The notes under the pieces: model-generated
The model's input: the letters and a program-made list of their open reading frames with translations, nothing else
Database searches by the model: none
Told to the model about the DNA's origin: nothing
Made by a program: the position numbers and the translations under genes
Shown here: one piece after another, positions 10,600 to 21,461 of the stretch
Layout: every line of letters begins with the position of its first letter
How positions within the stretch are numbered: the first letter of the stretch is position 1
Assembly: GCA_964035575.1 (NCBI GenBank)
Contig: OZ037850.1
Coordinates: 1,198,501-1,262,500, forward strand
Reading direction: 5' to 3'
Source: Rhynchopus sp. YZ270_cl-10
Taxonomy: Eukaryota > Euglenozoa > Diplonemea > Diplonemida > Diplonemidae
Length of the DNA stretch: 64,000 nucleotides

Positions 10600-11334
10600 G
10601 ATCATTGGGAGAGGGAGCGAGCGGGGGTGTAGATATGTGAGTTGGAAAAAAGTTTATCATGTATTTTGTAGGTGGCTTAGCATAAAAAAGGGGGTAAATG
10701 TGATGTAAAAACCCCTAGCTTAGGTTCATCTTTTCTCCACTTTTTTTCTCTTTTTTTTCTTCTTCTTCTTCCACCGATCAACTTTCAGTATCACACTGCA
10801 GCATTTTTTGGAGCAAACGAAGTGCAAAAAAAAACCCCCGGAGTTTAGACACCCCCTTAGTTTTTTTTCAGTGTTTGCGTTGTGAGAGGAATGTTTGCAT
10901 TAAGCGGCAAAATCTCTCGTATTTTCATTTTTATTTTCTTTATTTTGTTCCTGCGAATCAGTTCTTATTTAATACTGAGATGAATAATGTTTGCAAAAGA
11001 GTGTATGTGTCTTTATTGTGTTTTTGTTCTATCAAATATTTTTCTGAGTTTTTTTATTTATTTTTGTGCGTCTTCTTTTGATGTTTGTGTGCACGAGAGG
11101 CACATTCATCTTTTAGCGTTCTTTCTTTCATTTGCTTTTATCCTTACGAACTATAATGCGAAACTGGCAACAAAGAAAAAGCCAACCGAGATTGTTTTGA
11201 CAAAACGCTTATCGTTTTCTTTTTTTGATTTGTCTTCCATTTTTTTTTTAGACGAAAAGGAAGCGATGTTTCTTTCCTGAAGCAAAACTAGTTTGTCAAT
11301 ACATCGGCTGTCTGCTGTTTCCTTTTTCGTTTTT

Positions 11335-11365
11335 AGATGACTAATCACGGGCTTAGGATCATCTT
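11335..11365 (+). repeat. F1 hairpin
   Basis: AGATGA pairs with TCATCT and CTAA pairs with TTAG around a TCACGGGC loop. A pyrimidine-rich tract follows at once, then a second F1 at 11392. Confidence 0.55.
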
Positions 11366-11815
11366 ACCAGTATTTCTTCTTCTTTTTTGATAGATGCGCG
11401 TGCACAAGATGCACATTCATCTTTAAATTTTTTCTTCTTCTTCTCTGGAACAATGTGTAACACTGACCGCACTCTTGTGTACAGTATTGTGCGTCAGCCA
11501 CTCAAAAGCCTCTGGGAAGTGTCTTGGGGGTGGTTCCAATCATCCATGCAATTGGGTGAACATCAACAAAGGTACATTTCGTTCCAACAGAGCACGATTT
11601 CAGCCTACAGACACAGGCCCCCTAAAGGAGCCTGTATACAAAAGGCAAAAAACCCCTGACTCAAACCTATCTGGCCTAATAACCCTGGGTTTTTATTGAT
11701 CCCGTTCGTGACCTGACCAGTGGAGGCGATGAAGAGGGTTTTGACCCGAGTTTGGCGGTGTCGGGCAGCGTTGGGGAAAATAGTAAATCGAGGGATTTTT
11801 AGGGATTTTTTCTTC

Positions 11816-11969
11816 AAGATGACTAAGCACGAGAGGCTTAGACTCATCTTATAAACTATTCTTTCTTCTTTTTCCTGATGTAAACCATGAAATGGATGTT
11901 GAAAATGCATGGTTGGGTACAGCCGGTCATGTACCAAGGTACACTGTCACGAGCGGGTTGTATTTCATG
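11816..11969 (+). repeat. Composite F1-F2 element
   Basis: F1 (11816-11850): outer arms AAGATGA/TCATCTT, inner arms CTAAGC/GCTTAG, loop ACGAGAG. It is followed by ATAAAC and a pyrimidine tract. F2 (11877-11969) then begins GATGTAAACCA, contains a GTACC/GGTAC hairpin and the string CACGAGCGGG, and ends in TTGTATTTCA. Same order as at 23057-23331. Confidence 0.7.
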
Positions 11970-12301
11970 GTAATTTTTTTTAGTTTTATTCCTACGAAGC
12001 TTGCTTTAAGGGGGAAATAGTATTACCGGTACGGTCGCCAATCATCCCTCAAACAGGATGATTGTGCAATCAATGAAAAATTTTTTGCACAATCAACTAA
12101 ATATAACACAAACAACAATGGATACCGTCGAAAAAGCCACAGCGAAGGCTTTTGATACCTGCAGCGACGGCTTGTGGCCTGTTACTGCGTGCACGCACAG
12201 GAACAGATGCAATCAACGAAAAAACCTTTTTTCCTTTTACTTACCTACCGATCCTACTATTTCTTCCGTCCTTTTTTTTCTTTTTTACCGGGGCAAAAGT
12301 A

Positions 12302-12334
12302 TTAGCGGAGCGCACCCTTGGGTGTTGACGCTAT
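12302..12334 (+). repeat. F3 module with compensatory stem change
   Basis: The outer stem is TAGCG/CGCTA where other copies have TAGTG/CACTA, a compensatory double change. The inner arm CACCC/GGGTG is kept. Confidence 0.65.
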
Positions 12335-12639
12335 TGATATTAATTTGTCATGGGGGAATAAATGCTGCCGCTTTCCTTGTGGCAAACAAAGTCTTGGGCA
12401 TCCGGTTTTTTTTTTTATATAAATGGTAATCCACCACATACTGCTTCCTCACACTCCGCACGCCCTTTGGGCCCACCCAGCCACAGACACTGAAAAGTGA
12501 CTCACCAGGCCGAGTTTTAATACTTTAATATTCTCTTTCTCTTAGGTGACCAGGTGCGAGGGGCTTAGGTTCATTGCGCCAACTTTCTTTCATCTTGCTT
12601 TTTTTGTTGTGCCTGCTTACAGTTTCCCTGTCAGCAACT

Positions 12640-12722
12640 CTCAAGTGCAACACTCCGGGGTTTGATAACCTGCGGAGTGTCAGCTCCTGCGTCCCAGAGG
12701 CGTTTTGCACTGTCAACTTCAC
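12640..12722 (+). repeat. F6-F4 structured module
   Basis: F6 has arms ACACTCCG/CGGAGTGT with an inner GGTT/AACC. F4 follows, with CGTC/GGCG around a short loop and the tail GGCGTTTTGCACTGTCAACT. Related F6 hairpins are at 13277-13322 and 27975-28020. Confidence 0.6.
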
Positions 12723-13111
12723 TTTTATTTTATTTTATTTTGGACATCGTCTTTCTTAAGTATCTTTAATTATTTTCTTCGCATCGCTTTCCTCCCATAT
12801 TTTTTGACCACTTTTCCACTTTTCATCGCAACCCAACCTCTCTAAAGCTCCCTACTCTATTGTCCTTTCTTCTTTCCACCCCCTTGTTTGTAAGGTAACT
12901 AAGCACACCAGGCTTAGGATCTTAACACGTTTCTCTTTTCCCAGCGCCGCGAGACAAATAATCCCCACTCAGCCCTCCCACGATAGTACTAAGCATCATT
13001 ATGGTGTTGGTATTTAGACTGGGTTTTCGTGGGTGAATGTAATTTTTCAGTAACTACTGCACATGCCTGAAACAGTTCAGGAGACGGGGTGATTTTTTTT
13101 TTTTTTGTTGT

Positions 13112-13425
13112 GCCATGCGTCCGCCGATGAACGGTGAGACGTTTCCACAAACTTCTCACTCTTAACCTCACATTTTCCCCTCCCCTTTGGATTGGGTACC
13201 CACCTGACCCACAATACTTTATTCATCCTCAGTCTTAGCTTTGCTGGACTGTATATTGCAGGCCCCTCCCCCTTTATCAGTGCCCTCTGCGGTTCAAATA
13301 ACCTGCGGAGATCCAGAGACTTCCGTACTGCCATTTTTTTTTTTTTTATATCATTGCCACTCTTTTTCTTTTGAAGTGCCTGCCCGTACGCCGATGAACG
13401 GCGAGGCGTTTTGCACTTTTCAAGG
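13112..13425 (+). repeat. Two F4 modules and one F6 module
   Basis: F4 copies at 13112-13160 and 13378-13425 share CGCCGATGAACGG; the first closes as CGGTG (with a wobble), the second as CGGCG. The F6 copy at 13277-13322 has GGTT/AACC inside CTGC/GCGGAG. All read on the + strand. Confidence 0.55.
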
Positions 13426-14191
13426 TCTCTTTGTTGTTGTTGCGCAGGGAGGCATTTTTCATCTTCTCTTTTACCTTTTTTTCCACTTTTTTGTAAATAT
13501 ATTGCATCCACCATTGCGACAGCCCCTTGTGTGTCTTACACAGCTTTTCACATAGACCTCGCTTGAAGAGTACTCCAGCAAAAAAGTCATGCCCCCAATT
13601 TCGATATGTCATTGAATGTGCGGTGTTGTTTTTCTTTTTTGGATGTCCTTCATAAGCAACGGTAGTGTTCTCAGCAGGACAAAACAAAATTGTCCACAAT
13701 TTTTGTACCTAAGTTTTAACAATAGTCCAATATTTCCCCCCCACCCTTCCTGTACCCGAGGCTGTCTCCTGAGGATGTCTGCTGGGACGCATACTTGGTG
13801 GTTTGGTAGCCGCTGTTGCCACCCTTATCAGTCTTCCCCTCCGTGGGGATATTTAAGAAATGGTGATTCTGGGGATTTTGGTCTTACTTAGACGATTTTT
13901 TTACCATTTTTTTTTGTTTTTTTTTGTAGTCCGAGAGACATCAGAGGGGGAAAACCTTAGGGGTGTTGAAAAATCCCAAAAAATGCCTCAGTTTTTACCC
14001 TCCGATGGTTGTACTGTAAATTAAAGCTTTAACAAAATAGGTTGAGAAACGTTGTGCAAAGGAGCTTCTGATATCTTACCTCTCCTTATTTTCCCGTGCT
14101 CACACTTCACTAGCAATATCGACTATTTCCCCTCCTCCCTTGCCCCCTTTTGCAGAGGATGGGTGTATGGGAGGTCTTTTCAAGTATTTTT

Positions 14192-14262
14192 TGTGCTTTC
14201 GTCCGGATGGCTGGCATCGTACGTGGGTCAGTCGGAGGTGCCTGCATCAACCACAGTTTCTT
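14192..14262 (+). repeat. F7 module, second copy
   Basis: Nearly identical to 598-665. A degenerate F1-like segment (about 14041-14080) and a pyrimidine tract lie upstream, matching the F1-tract-second-domain order seen elsewhere. Confidence 0.55.
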
Positions 14263-14366
14263 TCTGTTCTGAAACCATCTTCATGTATATCGTCAAAACA
14301 CAAGAAGGAGCTCTTCAAAACGCAAAAAAAAAAAAAAAATGCATTTTTTTTTTTTTTTGAAAATGC

Positions 14367-15177
14367 CAGGGTTTTTTCTAGGATTTTTTTTTTCAGATCT
14401 GGGGGGGGGACGCAAAAAAACCACCCAAAAAAAATTTTTTTTCGCAGGTGCAAGCAGGGTTTCCGCTTATCTTCATGGAAAATTTTTCCAAAACCGTGAA
14501 GATATGTCCAAAAAGGGGTCAAAATTTTTCGCGCTCCGCGCAAAAAAGCCCGTTCATTTCACGTAAATACGTGATAACGTGGGGTGGTAACGTACATCAA
14601 GAACCAAACCAACCCTTTTTCTCATGTTCCACGGAACCTTCCCTCAGTACAAGAAACGGCGGTCATGATATCAGAACTTTCTGGCGAAGCCACGGTACGC
14701 AACATTTCAAAAATTGTGACCTAAAATTGAACATTTGTACAGCCAAACTATGGTAGAGGGCTGTGGGATTCCGCTCATAAGTTTTGAGTTGCGCCGCAGG
14801 CGCACGGTACGCTACTTTTTTAGTTTTGCCGATCCCTTATTCTCACTCTTTGTTCGGTCCGTCAAATGGTGCAAAGATTGAGTGAATTGGGGGCACGGTC
14901 TGAAACTTCACCTCGCTATATCCTCTTCACAATGATGCCAGGAAGGGGATAAGACGCGCTTCGCGCGCGCTCGGCTCCCTGCCTCCCCTTTTTTTTCTGG
15001 TGCGGGTTACGTACGTGGTGTCCCAAATGGGGTCTGTGCGGGTGACCCCAACCACCCCCCATATCCTTTTTTCCCCAAGTCAAAATGCGTCCCCCCCCGG
15101 GGGGGGACGCGTTTCCCCCCAAAATCTGGGGGGGGGGGGACGCCGTCCCCCCCCGTCCCCCCCTAGAAAAAACCCTG
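14367..15177. mobile_element. MITE with CAGGGTTTTTTCTAG terminal inverted repeats and 5-bp target duplication (AATGC)
   Basis: It begins CAGGGTTTTTTCTAG and ends with the reverse complement. The 5-bp AATGC lies immediately before it (14362-14366) and after it (15178-15182). A second copy, about 800 bp and highly similar, is at 60050-60849 with its own 5-bp duplication GTTCT. The interior holds runs of G and C near the ends and a pair of C(GNA)G hairpins (14682-14692 and 14790-14804), each followed by ACGGTACGC. There is no transposase ORF. The CAGGG start recalls hAT, but hAT usually makes 8-bp duplications, so the superfamily is open. Confidence 0.85.
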
Positions 15178-15691
15178 AATGCTGTCAAACAACGTTCGTA
15201 CAGGAGCTCTCTCAGGCGATATATGAGCTGTGGATAGGTAAGCTTCCCCTTGGGTTGCTAAGATTGATTTTCCAAAGAAGAAGAAAAAAATGTTTTTTTT
15301 GTATCCCTAAAGTCTCGCCTCTACCGTATTCTTGGGGAGAGGGGTGCTTTCTATTAGTTGTTAGTTTGCTAGAACGAAGCTGACAGGCTTTCTTTTTGGG
15401 GGAAGCTTTAAAATCTGATAAAACCGATTAGTGGCGTAGCTTCTTGTGGCCAGCGTCATGCCCGACATCGGCAGTGCGAAACTAATAAAACAGGGTTTGA
15501 TTTTCAAATTTTCAAAAAAAAGTAAAAATGAACGAAAAAATAAACTGTCTCATTACATCGTCCACGCTCTTATGGGATGTGTGTCGTACACATCCTGCCT
15601 GAGTTGTGCAACGGACCACGTGCGAATCGTAGGATTGTTCGGAAAAAATTGTTGTACAAAAGAAAGACAATATTATTATTATTTTTTTTTT
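15178..15691. other. Spacer between the MITE and the retroelement
   Basis: AT-rich. It contains GCAGTGCGAAACT and a TGTGT/ACACA inverted repeat near 15578-15596. I see no gene. Confidence 0.4.
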
Positions 15692-15890
15692 TTTGCTTAC
15701 ACGCAGTGTTATTAGAAACTGAACTTGATTAGCCAACGGTAAATTTGTCCTCACGCCTTTTCCTTTTGAATCATTCCCCTCCCCCAATCAATTATCATGT
15801 GCGCCACCCAGGGTAAGAGCCTAAATGGCTTCCTAAAATGGCTGCGGTCAACGAAAAATATTTTTCGACTACAGCTTCCAAAGCTACACT

Positions 15891-17792
15891 ATGGCACGAA
15901 GGGGGAGGACCCGTGTGCGAGGTGGCAGAGGATGCGGAGGTGGACGGATTGTTCGATCCGTTCCGTTCGTCGCGGGCAACGTTGGGCTCTCGCAGACGAA
16001 CCCGCCAGTACAGGGTAGCCTAAGACCCTGTGTGTGGGTGCGACGCTGGCGACGAGCGCGAGCGCCCCCACTTCGCCCTGCTTTCCCGACGGTGATGGGG
16101 CCGCCGAAGTACGCGCCGCCTCCGCCGCCGCTTCCAAGACGCGAGCTGATGGACGACGGACCGGACATTGCTATCCTGTACGGAACTGAGGCAACTGTCG
16201 TGCTGGACCGCCGGTTTGTGTCTGCGCCTGCGGAACGGGCTGAAGGGGAGTTGGCGAACATTTCGCGTGCGAGGCTGGATCTTGATGCGCTCATGGCCAT
16301 GGATACGAAGGGATTGCTCACCGGTATCCTTGATGTCATCAGGTCTCGTGAAGCCTTCACGGCGAACCTTACCGATGAGGGTAGGAAAGTCCTGGATTCC
16401 TCTGTTCCTCTCAGGAGGGGAACCTCCAGGCACATGCTGCGCCACTGGGGAAACCTGCTGCAGTGGGGTGTGATGTCTCGGTCCAAGGTGCAGAAGGTGG
16501 TACTTCCCGCCTTCACCGTCCCTAAGAAGGTGCATGGACTGAGGCTTGTGTGCGACGGCCGAAAGCTGAATCGCTTAATGCGTGCACCCCCGCCAATGCT
16601 GTTACCGTCTATACACCAGGTGGTACGGCGATTCATGGACAATGCGTACGTGGTGCAGGCAGACGGGCGGAGCTGGTTCTACCAGTTCCCGCTGGCGGAT
16701 GGTGTGGACGACTTCTTCGGAGTGAACCTGTCAGGTGCACGTGGCCCCTTCGTGAGGGCAAAGCTCAATGTGCTCTGTATGGGCTGGAGTTGGGCGCCGT
16801 GCATCGCACACCGCTCGGCGATGGTGTTACTCCCGGAGGATGACGGACTCGCTTGGGTGGACAACTTCTTTGTCGTAGGCAAAACTCTCCCTGAGGCGGA
16901 GAAGCGTTACTCTTCGTTCCTCCGACGAGCAGAGCGAGTGGGCGCCGAACTGAATGACGATGAAGGAGAGGGTGTGCCCCGTGCAAACTTCTGTGCGTTG
17001 GGCCTGGAGTTCGATCTGGCGAGCTCCCCGAGACGGTACCGTGCTGCCCCTGATTGGATTGAGAAGTGTGTGGATTCTCCCGTACTGAATGAGGTGTTGA
17101 AAAACTCATGTACTGCGAGGGACTTTTATAAAGTGTTGGGTGGGTTTGTGTGGTTTTTGTACTGCACTAAACGCAGACTTTGTTATTTCCGTGTTTCTCT
17201 TTCTTTTTTGCGGCGCACTGCGTCTGTTCTTGCAATTGACCCACAGAAGTGGGATGTTAAACTAGAAATCCCCCCATCTGTTATATCTGAATTCGCAGGC
17301 ATCGTGTCTGTGATGAGGAGCAACGACTGGATTGAGGACCAGCCAGAGAGGCCCACCGTGGTAGCGTGGTCAGACGCTTCCGACCGCGAGTGGGCTGCTT
17401 TAATAGAGTCTGAGGTCTTTGAACCGGTCACTCAGGGTGTGTTTTCAAACCCTGAGCAACATCATATTTATCTAAAAGAGCTATACGCTGCTTGGCGTGC
17501 CGTTAGGCTGGCGGCCGCTGAGAACACAGACCATGAAGTGTCCCTTCAGGTCGATAACGCTGCTGCTGTGGCGGCGATAAACAAAGGACACAGTAAAAAT
17601 TTTTTGGCTAATGAGCTGCTGTGTGCCATTTTTGACACTGCAAAGGCTGCCAACATGAGTGTGTCTGCCTCGTGGGTGGACACCTTAAGTCAGCGGGCTG
17701 ATGAGTTTACTCGCGGAACAGTGGCCCCCTCGTTGGCATCACTTCCTCCAGTACTCACGGAGTACGAAAGAGTAGAAGCTATGTTTTGTTAA
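15891..17792 (+). CDS. Reverse transcriptase/RNase H ORF of the DIRS-order retroelement
   Basis: The open frame encodes about 633 residues. A basic Arg/Gly-rich N-terminus is followed by a DIRS-like reverse transcriptase region (roughly the middle third) and an RNase H-like region toward the C-terminus. It starts just inside the left split repeat. Treated here as a fossil of the element; no host function is implied. Confidence 0.75.
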   Translation: MARRGRTRVRGGRGCGGGRIVRSVPFVAGNVGLSQTNPPVQGSLRPCVWVRRWRRARAPPLRPAFPTVMGPPKYAPPPPPLPRRELMDDGPDIAILYGTEATVVLDRRFVSAPAERAEGELANISRARLDLDALMAMDTKGLLTGILDVIRSREAFTANLTDEGRKVLDSSVPLRRGTSRHMLRHWGNLLQWGVMSRSKVQKVVLPAFTVPKKVHGLRLVCDGRKLNRLMRAPPPMLLPSIHQVVRRFMDNAYVVQADGRSWFYQFPLADGVDDFFGVNLSGARGPFVRAKLNVLCMGWSWAPCIAHRSAMVLLPEDDGLAWVDNFFVVGKTLPEAEKRYSSFLRRAERVGAELNDDEGEGVPRANFCALGLEFDLASSPRRYRAAPDWIEKCVDSPVLNEVLKNSCTARDFYKVLGGFVWFLYCTKRRLCYFRVSLSFLRRTASVLAIDPQKWDVKLEIPPSVISEFAGIVSVMRSNDWIEDQPERPTVVAWSDASDREWAALIESEVFEPVTQGVFSNPEQHHIYLKELYAAWRAVRLAAAENTDHEVSLQVDNAAAVAAINKGHSKNFLANELLCAIFDTAKAANMSVSASWVDTLSQRADEFTRGTVAPSLASLPPVLTEYERVEAMFC

Positions 17793-17806
17793 CTGAAATT
17801 TTTATT

Positions 17807-18665
17807 ATGATGTGTGCTGACTATGCTTGGCACTTCATATGCGCTTACGGCGCCCCTTATCCACTCCTCGTGACGGCGAATGGGTAAACTTTATTTGTAA
17901 TTTTCATTTTTTGTCTTCTTTGTATTTTATTTTTATTTTTTATCATGTCTGTGCAGAGGCCGATCGCGTGTCCGTTATTGTCGTGTATTCAGTGATTTGG
18001 TTGCCTGTCTTATTGTATGTGCATATGCGCTTATTCGCAATGTCTGCATGGTTCTCTCCTGCAAAGTGTGGGTTATTCCAGTGGTCAAGGGCCACTGTGA
18101 CATGGTCAAGGACCGTGTCTTTTGTACCAAGCTGGGTTGTTTTTCAAGTGTGCGCTGCTCGTAGATGGACATGGTGTACCTCGCGGTCGAGGATACTATA
18201 CGGTACCGTAGTGCCCGCTGTCTTGGTGATGGCGCGTGCAAGAAATGTTTATCTTTATGATGTGTGCTGACTATGCTTGGCACTTCATATGCGCTCACGG
18301 CGTCCCCTTATCCAGTGTCCTGTCCTCGTGATAGCGAATGGATATAAACCTTTTATTTTATTTTATTTTTTTGTATGATGTGTGCTGACTATGTTTGGTA
18401 CTTCATATGCGCTCACAGCGCCCTTTATCCAGTGTCCACGTGATACCGAATGGATGCAAACTTTTTTATTTTTGTTATGATGTGTGCTGACTATGCTTGG
18501 TACTTCATATGCGCTTACAGCGCCCTTATCCAGTGTCCACGTGATGCCGAATGGATACAACCCTTTTTATTTTTGTATGATGTGTGCTTGGCACTTCATA
18601 TGCGCTTGCAGCGCCCCTTATCCAGTGTCCTGTCCTCGCGATAGCGAATGGATATAAACCTTTTT
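17807..18665 (+). repeat. Degenerate tandem repeats inside the retroelement
   Basis: Units of about 100 bp begin near 17807, 18258, 18374, 18477 and 18577. Each carries ATGATGTGTGCT and CTTCATATGCGC followed by a short GCGC-based hairpin, then CTTATCC and a T-rich tail. A non-repeat insert separates the first unit from the rest. Confidence 0.75.
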
Positions 18666-19329
18666 ATTTTTTGGTGAGTGCTGACTTCTCAGTGCCCCAT
18701 TCGCTTCGGCGTACCTGTCTCTACACTGCTCCCGAGGCGGCGGTAGAACAGTTTTGTTTTGATCAGTTGTTCGGTTTGTGCAGTTTTGATCAGTACTGGT
18801 TCTCCTCTCAATCGGTTTGGATGGACAGGGCCAGTGGGGTTTTTGTACCCATCTAGAGGGTTCTCGTGGCTGTGCGTTCCGCCCTCCCCCGCAGAAGCTG
18901 CGAGGTTGACGGCGGATGCCGTGTTTACAGGTTTCTCTCTTTTCCCACCTTCCCTCCCTTTTCTCCCCCTTAAACTCCATACTCTGCTACCTTTCCGCTA
19001 CGCGGTCCCTTTGGGCTATGCTGCGGTCAACGAAAAAAGACTCAGTAGTAGATTAGTGAGGACAAATCAAGTGGCAAAATGTTAGTTTAGTTTTTGCTTA
19101 CACGCAGTGTTATTAGAAACTGAACTTGATTAGCCAACGGTAAATTTGTCCTCACGCCTTTTCCTTTTGAATCATTCCCCTCCCCCAATCAATTATCATG
19201 TGCGCCACCCAGGGTAAGAGCCTAAATGGCTTCCTAAAATGGCTGCGGTCAACGAAAAAAGACTCAGTAGTAGATTAGTGAGGACAAATCAAGTGGCAAA
19301 ATGTTAGTTTAGTTTTTTTGCGAGTATTG

Positions 19330-19627
19330 CAGGCTCTCCGCTAGGATTTCCGATTTTGAAAATATTCTGTTGATGGTCCACGTTGGTGGGGTACATGCTT
19401 GCGCCGCAGGCGCACGGTACGCAACTTTTTTTTTTTCCAACGCCCGATTTTGACTTTTTTGGGACGTTTGAGCACTCACCTCTCCATATCTTCTTCTCCT
19501 GAGCTTTTTTGACAGGTAGAACGGGTCTGAACCACTCAGCAGAACTTTTTTTTTTTTTCTTTTTTTCCCCATTTTCAAAAAGTTCTGTTGACAATCAACA
19601 GAACTTTAGTACCTAGCGGAGTGCCTG
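19330..19627. mobile_element. hAT-type MITE, 8-bp target duplication GAGTATTG
   Basis: It begins CAGGCTCTCCGCTAGG and ends in the inverse of CAGGCACTCCGCTAGG. GAGTATTG lies on both sides (19322-19329 and 19628-19635). It sits a few bases from the right end of the retroelement and carries one C(GCA)G hairpin with ACGGTACGC (19400-19425). Non-coding. Confidence 0.88.
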
Positions 19628-19903
19628 GAGTATTGCTCTTTTCCCTACTCGCATTTCTTCAGCTTCAGGAGTTCTTTGCAAACTGTTCATTGTCACCATA
19701 TTGCCATGAGACCACCTTACCCCTGTAGGCCATCAATGTACACCCAACTGTTGTGTCGCTCACAAGGTGCCAAACTGGTTAGGTCACCTTTTTTGCATCC
19801 GCCACCCAACTCCCTGTTGCGCAACACAATGTAGAACCACCACACACCCCATTTCCAGGGATTCGACTGTTGTCGCACTAAGGACAACAGCACCCCCCTA
19901 CAC

Positions 19904-21366
19904 ATGAACCGATGTGAGTCGCGCGATGTGTCTGTCACAGTACATGGCGACAAGGTGCGTGACGTCGGGGAGTACAGTCTCATGGCCCAGCTCGGTAAGG
20001 GCGGGTTTTCCGTTGTGCGACACGCAATACACAGAGGCAGCCATAAGGAGTACGCATGCAAGATCCTCGACCAGGAGAAGATGAACGCCGAGGAAGCGAA
20101 GAGCGGCCGTGAGGCGGGACTCTGGAAGAAGAGCCTCTGTCTTGAAATCGCCTGCATGAAGCTTATTAAACACCGGTATGCCATTTCCCCCCCACCCTCT
20201 ACTTATCATTTTAACACCATTTGGACCATCCCCCGCCCTACGATATGCCTCACAACTGAGGCATATTTCTCCTTTGGGAAGTGATGTTCACCATTTATGA
20301 ACCTCAAATGAGATGCTTCTGTTAGCATTTTTAAAATTCCTCCCACAGAAACATTGTTGCGATTGAGGACATCAAATTGACAGACCGCTATGTGTACCTC
20401 TTTTTGGAGCTGTCAGAGTGTGGGACTCTCTTTGACCGAATAAAGCAGTGCGAGAAGGCGGGGAAGCCAAATGCGCAGGGCATCCCTGAGGAGGAGTCTT
20501 CTGTATATGCGGCGCAGATTGTGTGTGGCCTGCGGTGCATACATGGCTGTGGTGTTGCGCATCGTGACCTGAAGCCAGACAACATCCTATTAAACAAAGC
20601 AGGGGTCATCAAAATCACCGATTTTGGTCTCTGCCGTCTCCACAAAGACTCTACCTACCGTTGTGCTCAGCACGAATTGGAGTACAGCGCTGTCGGCACA
20701 CTCCAATACCTTCCACCAGAATGCCTCAAACACACCAAACACGATGCCTTCAAAGCCGACCTCTGGTCCTTCGGTGTAGTAATCTATGTGATGATCACCG
20801 GAAAATTCCCGTTCTACCATGACAACCCAGGGACTCTCCAAGAACTAATCTGTGCCGGAGAAAGTTCCATCCATGGTCTCAGCTCGTTGAGCAATGAGGC
20901 GGAAAAATTGGTGCGAAGTTTGGTGCAAATAGAACCGGATCGGCGGGCGCCCCTGGCGGATGTGTGGTGTTGTGCTTGGCTCGAGCTTGCGGTTCGTGAT
21001 CTGGGTGAAGTTTTAGCAAATGACTCGATGCTTCCAGTAGCGCCGGTTCTTTACAAAGGTCACAATATCGCAACTACACCACTCTTTCCTGGAGCAGGAA
21101 AGACTCTTCTTCCCAAAGACAACCTTCATCCAGCACTTTCCCAAGCCTCCGCTACCATTGCGACAGACAGACGCAACAAAGAAGCTGTCATGAAGCAAAT
21201 GATCATGCGTGGTGTCGGTGGGGACGGTATTGGCGTGCCACCTCGTACGGGTGGTGCGCCTGGTGGTATTAGCAACCGTGCCCCACCCAACAGTATCCCC
21301 CGACCTCGTGTCCTATCAGGTTCGCCAAAATCCCCTCCCTCCAAGGGTGCCCAACGGCGGGAGTGA
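19904..21366 (+). CDS. Ser/Thr protein kinase (CAMK-like), two exons
   Basis: Exons 19904-20175 and 20349-21366 encode 429 residues; the 173-nt intron opens GTATGCC and ends CCCACAG, and splicing restores HRNIVAIED across the joint. All kinase landmarks are present: Gly-rich loop LGKGGFSVV (30-38), Lys53 in YACKIL, HRDLKPDN (162-169) with catalytic Asp164, DFG (182-184), the GTLQYLPPE activation segment end (about 207-215) and DLWSFGVVIY in lobe C. The overall pattern, with KADLWSFGVV and a short insert after the GTL helix, is closest to CAMK-type kinases. The C-terminal tail (about 320-429) is Pro/Gly/Ser-rich and unstructured. Substrate and pathway are unknown. Confidence 0.93.
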
Positions 21367-21461
21367 GAGGGTGAGAGACGGTTCGGGGAGTGTTTTAAAA
21401 AGAAGGAAATTATTTCATATACTTTCTTTACTAAACGAAAAGAACGAAAAAAAACATCAAT

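Larger units (their letters stand above)
10600..14366. other. Gene-free 3.8 kb with many F1, F2, F3, F4 and F6 modules
   Basis: No ORF here has a recognisable domain or supporting base composition. By eye it contains F1 hairpins at 10695-10733 (degenerate), 11080-11112, 11335-11365, 11392-11423, 11816-11850, 12544-12574 and 12892-12922, F2 at 11877-11969, F3 at 12302-12334, F6 at 12640-12685 and 13277-13322, F4 at 12690-12722, 13112-13160 and 13378-13425, and F7 at 14192-14262. Further hairpins occur at 12043-12066 (AATCATCC/GGATGATT) and 12133-12157 (AAAAGCC/GGCTTTT). Confidence 0.6.
15692..19320 (+). mobile_element. PAT/Ngaro-type (DIRS-order) retroelement relic with split direct repeats
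   Basis: The ends form the A1...B1-A2-B2 arrangement typical of PAT and Ngaro elements: A1 at about 15692-15855, A2 at about 19096-19253, B1 at about 19020-19095 and B2 at about 19242-19320. The A copies, and the B copies, look almost identical to each other, suggesting a young insertion. One long ORF (15891-17792) carries reverse transcriptase and RNase H regions. No tyrosine recombinase ORF is seen between it and the right repeats; that space is filled by tandem repeats. The element therefore looks incomplete. Confidence 0.75.

Noticed and set aside
11816-11850. F1 hairpin as a hammerhead ribozyme
   Set aside because: Neither strand has the CUGAUGA and GAAA core in the right order around the stem.
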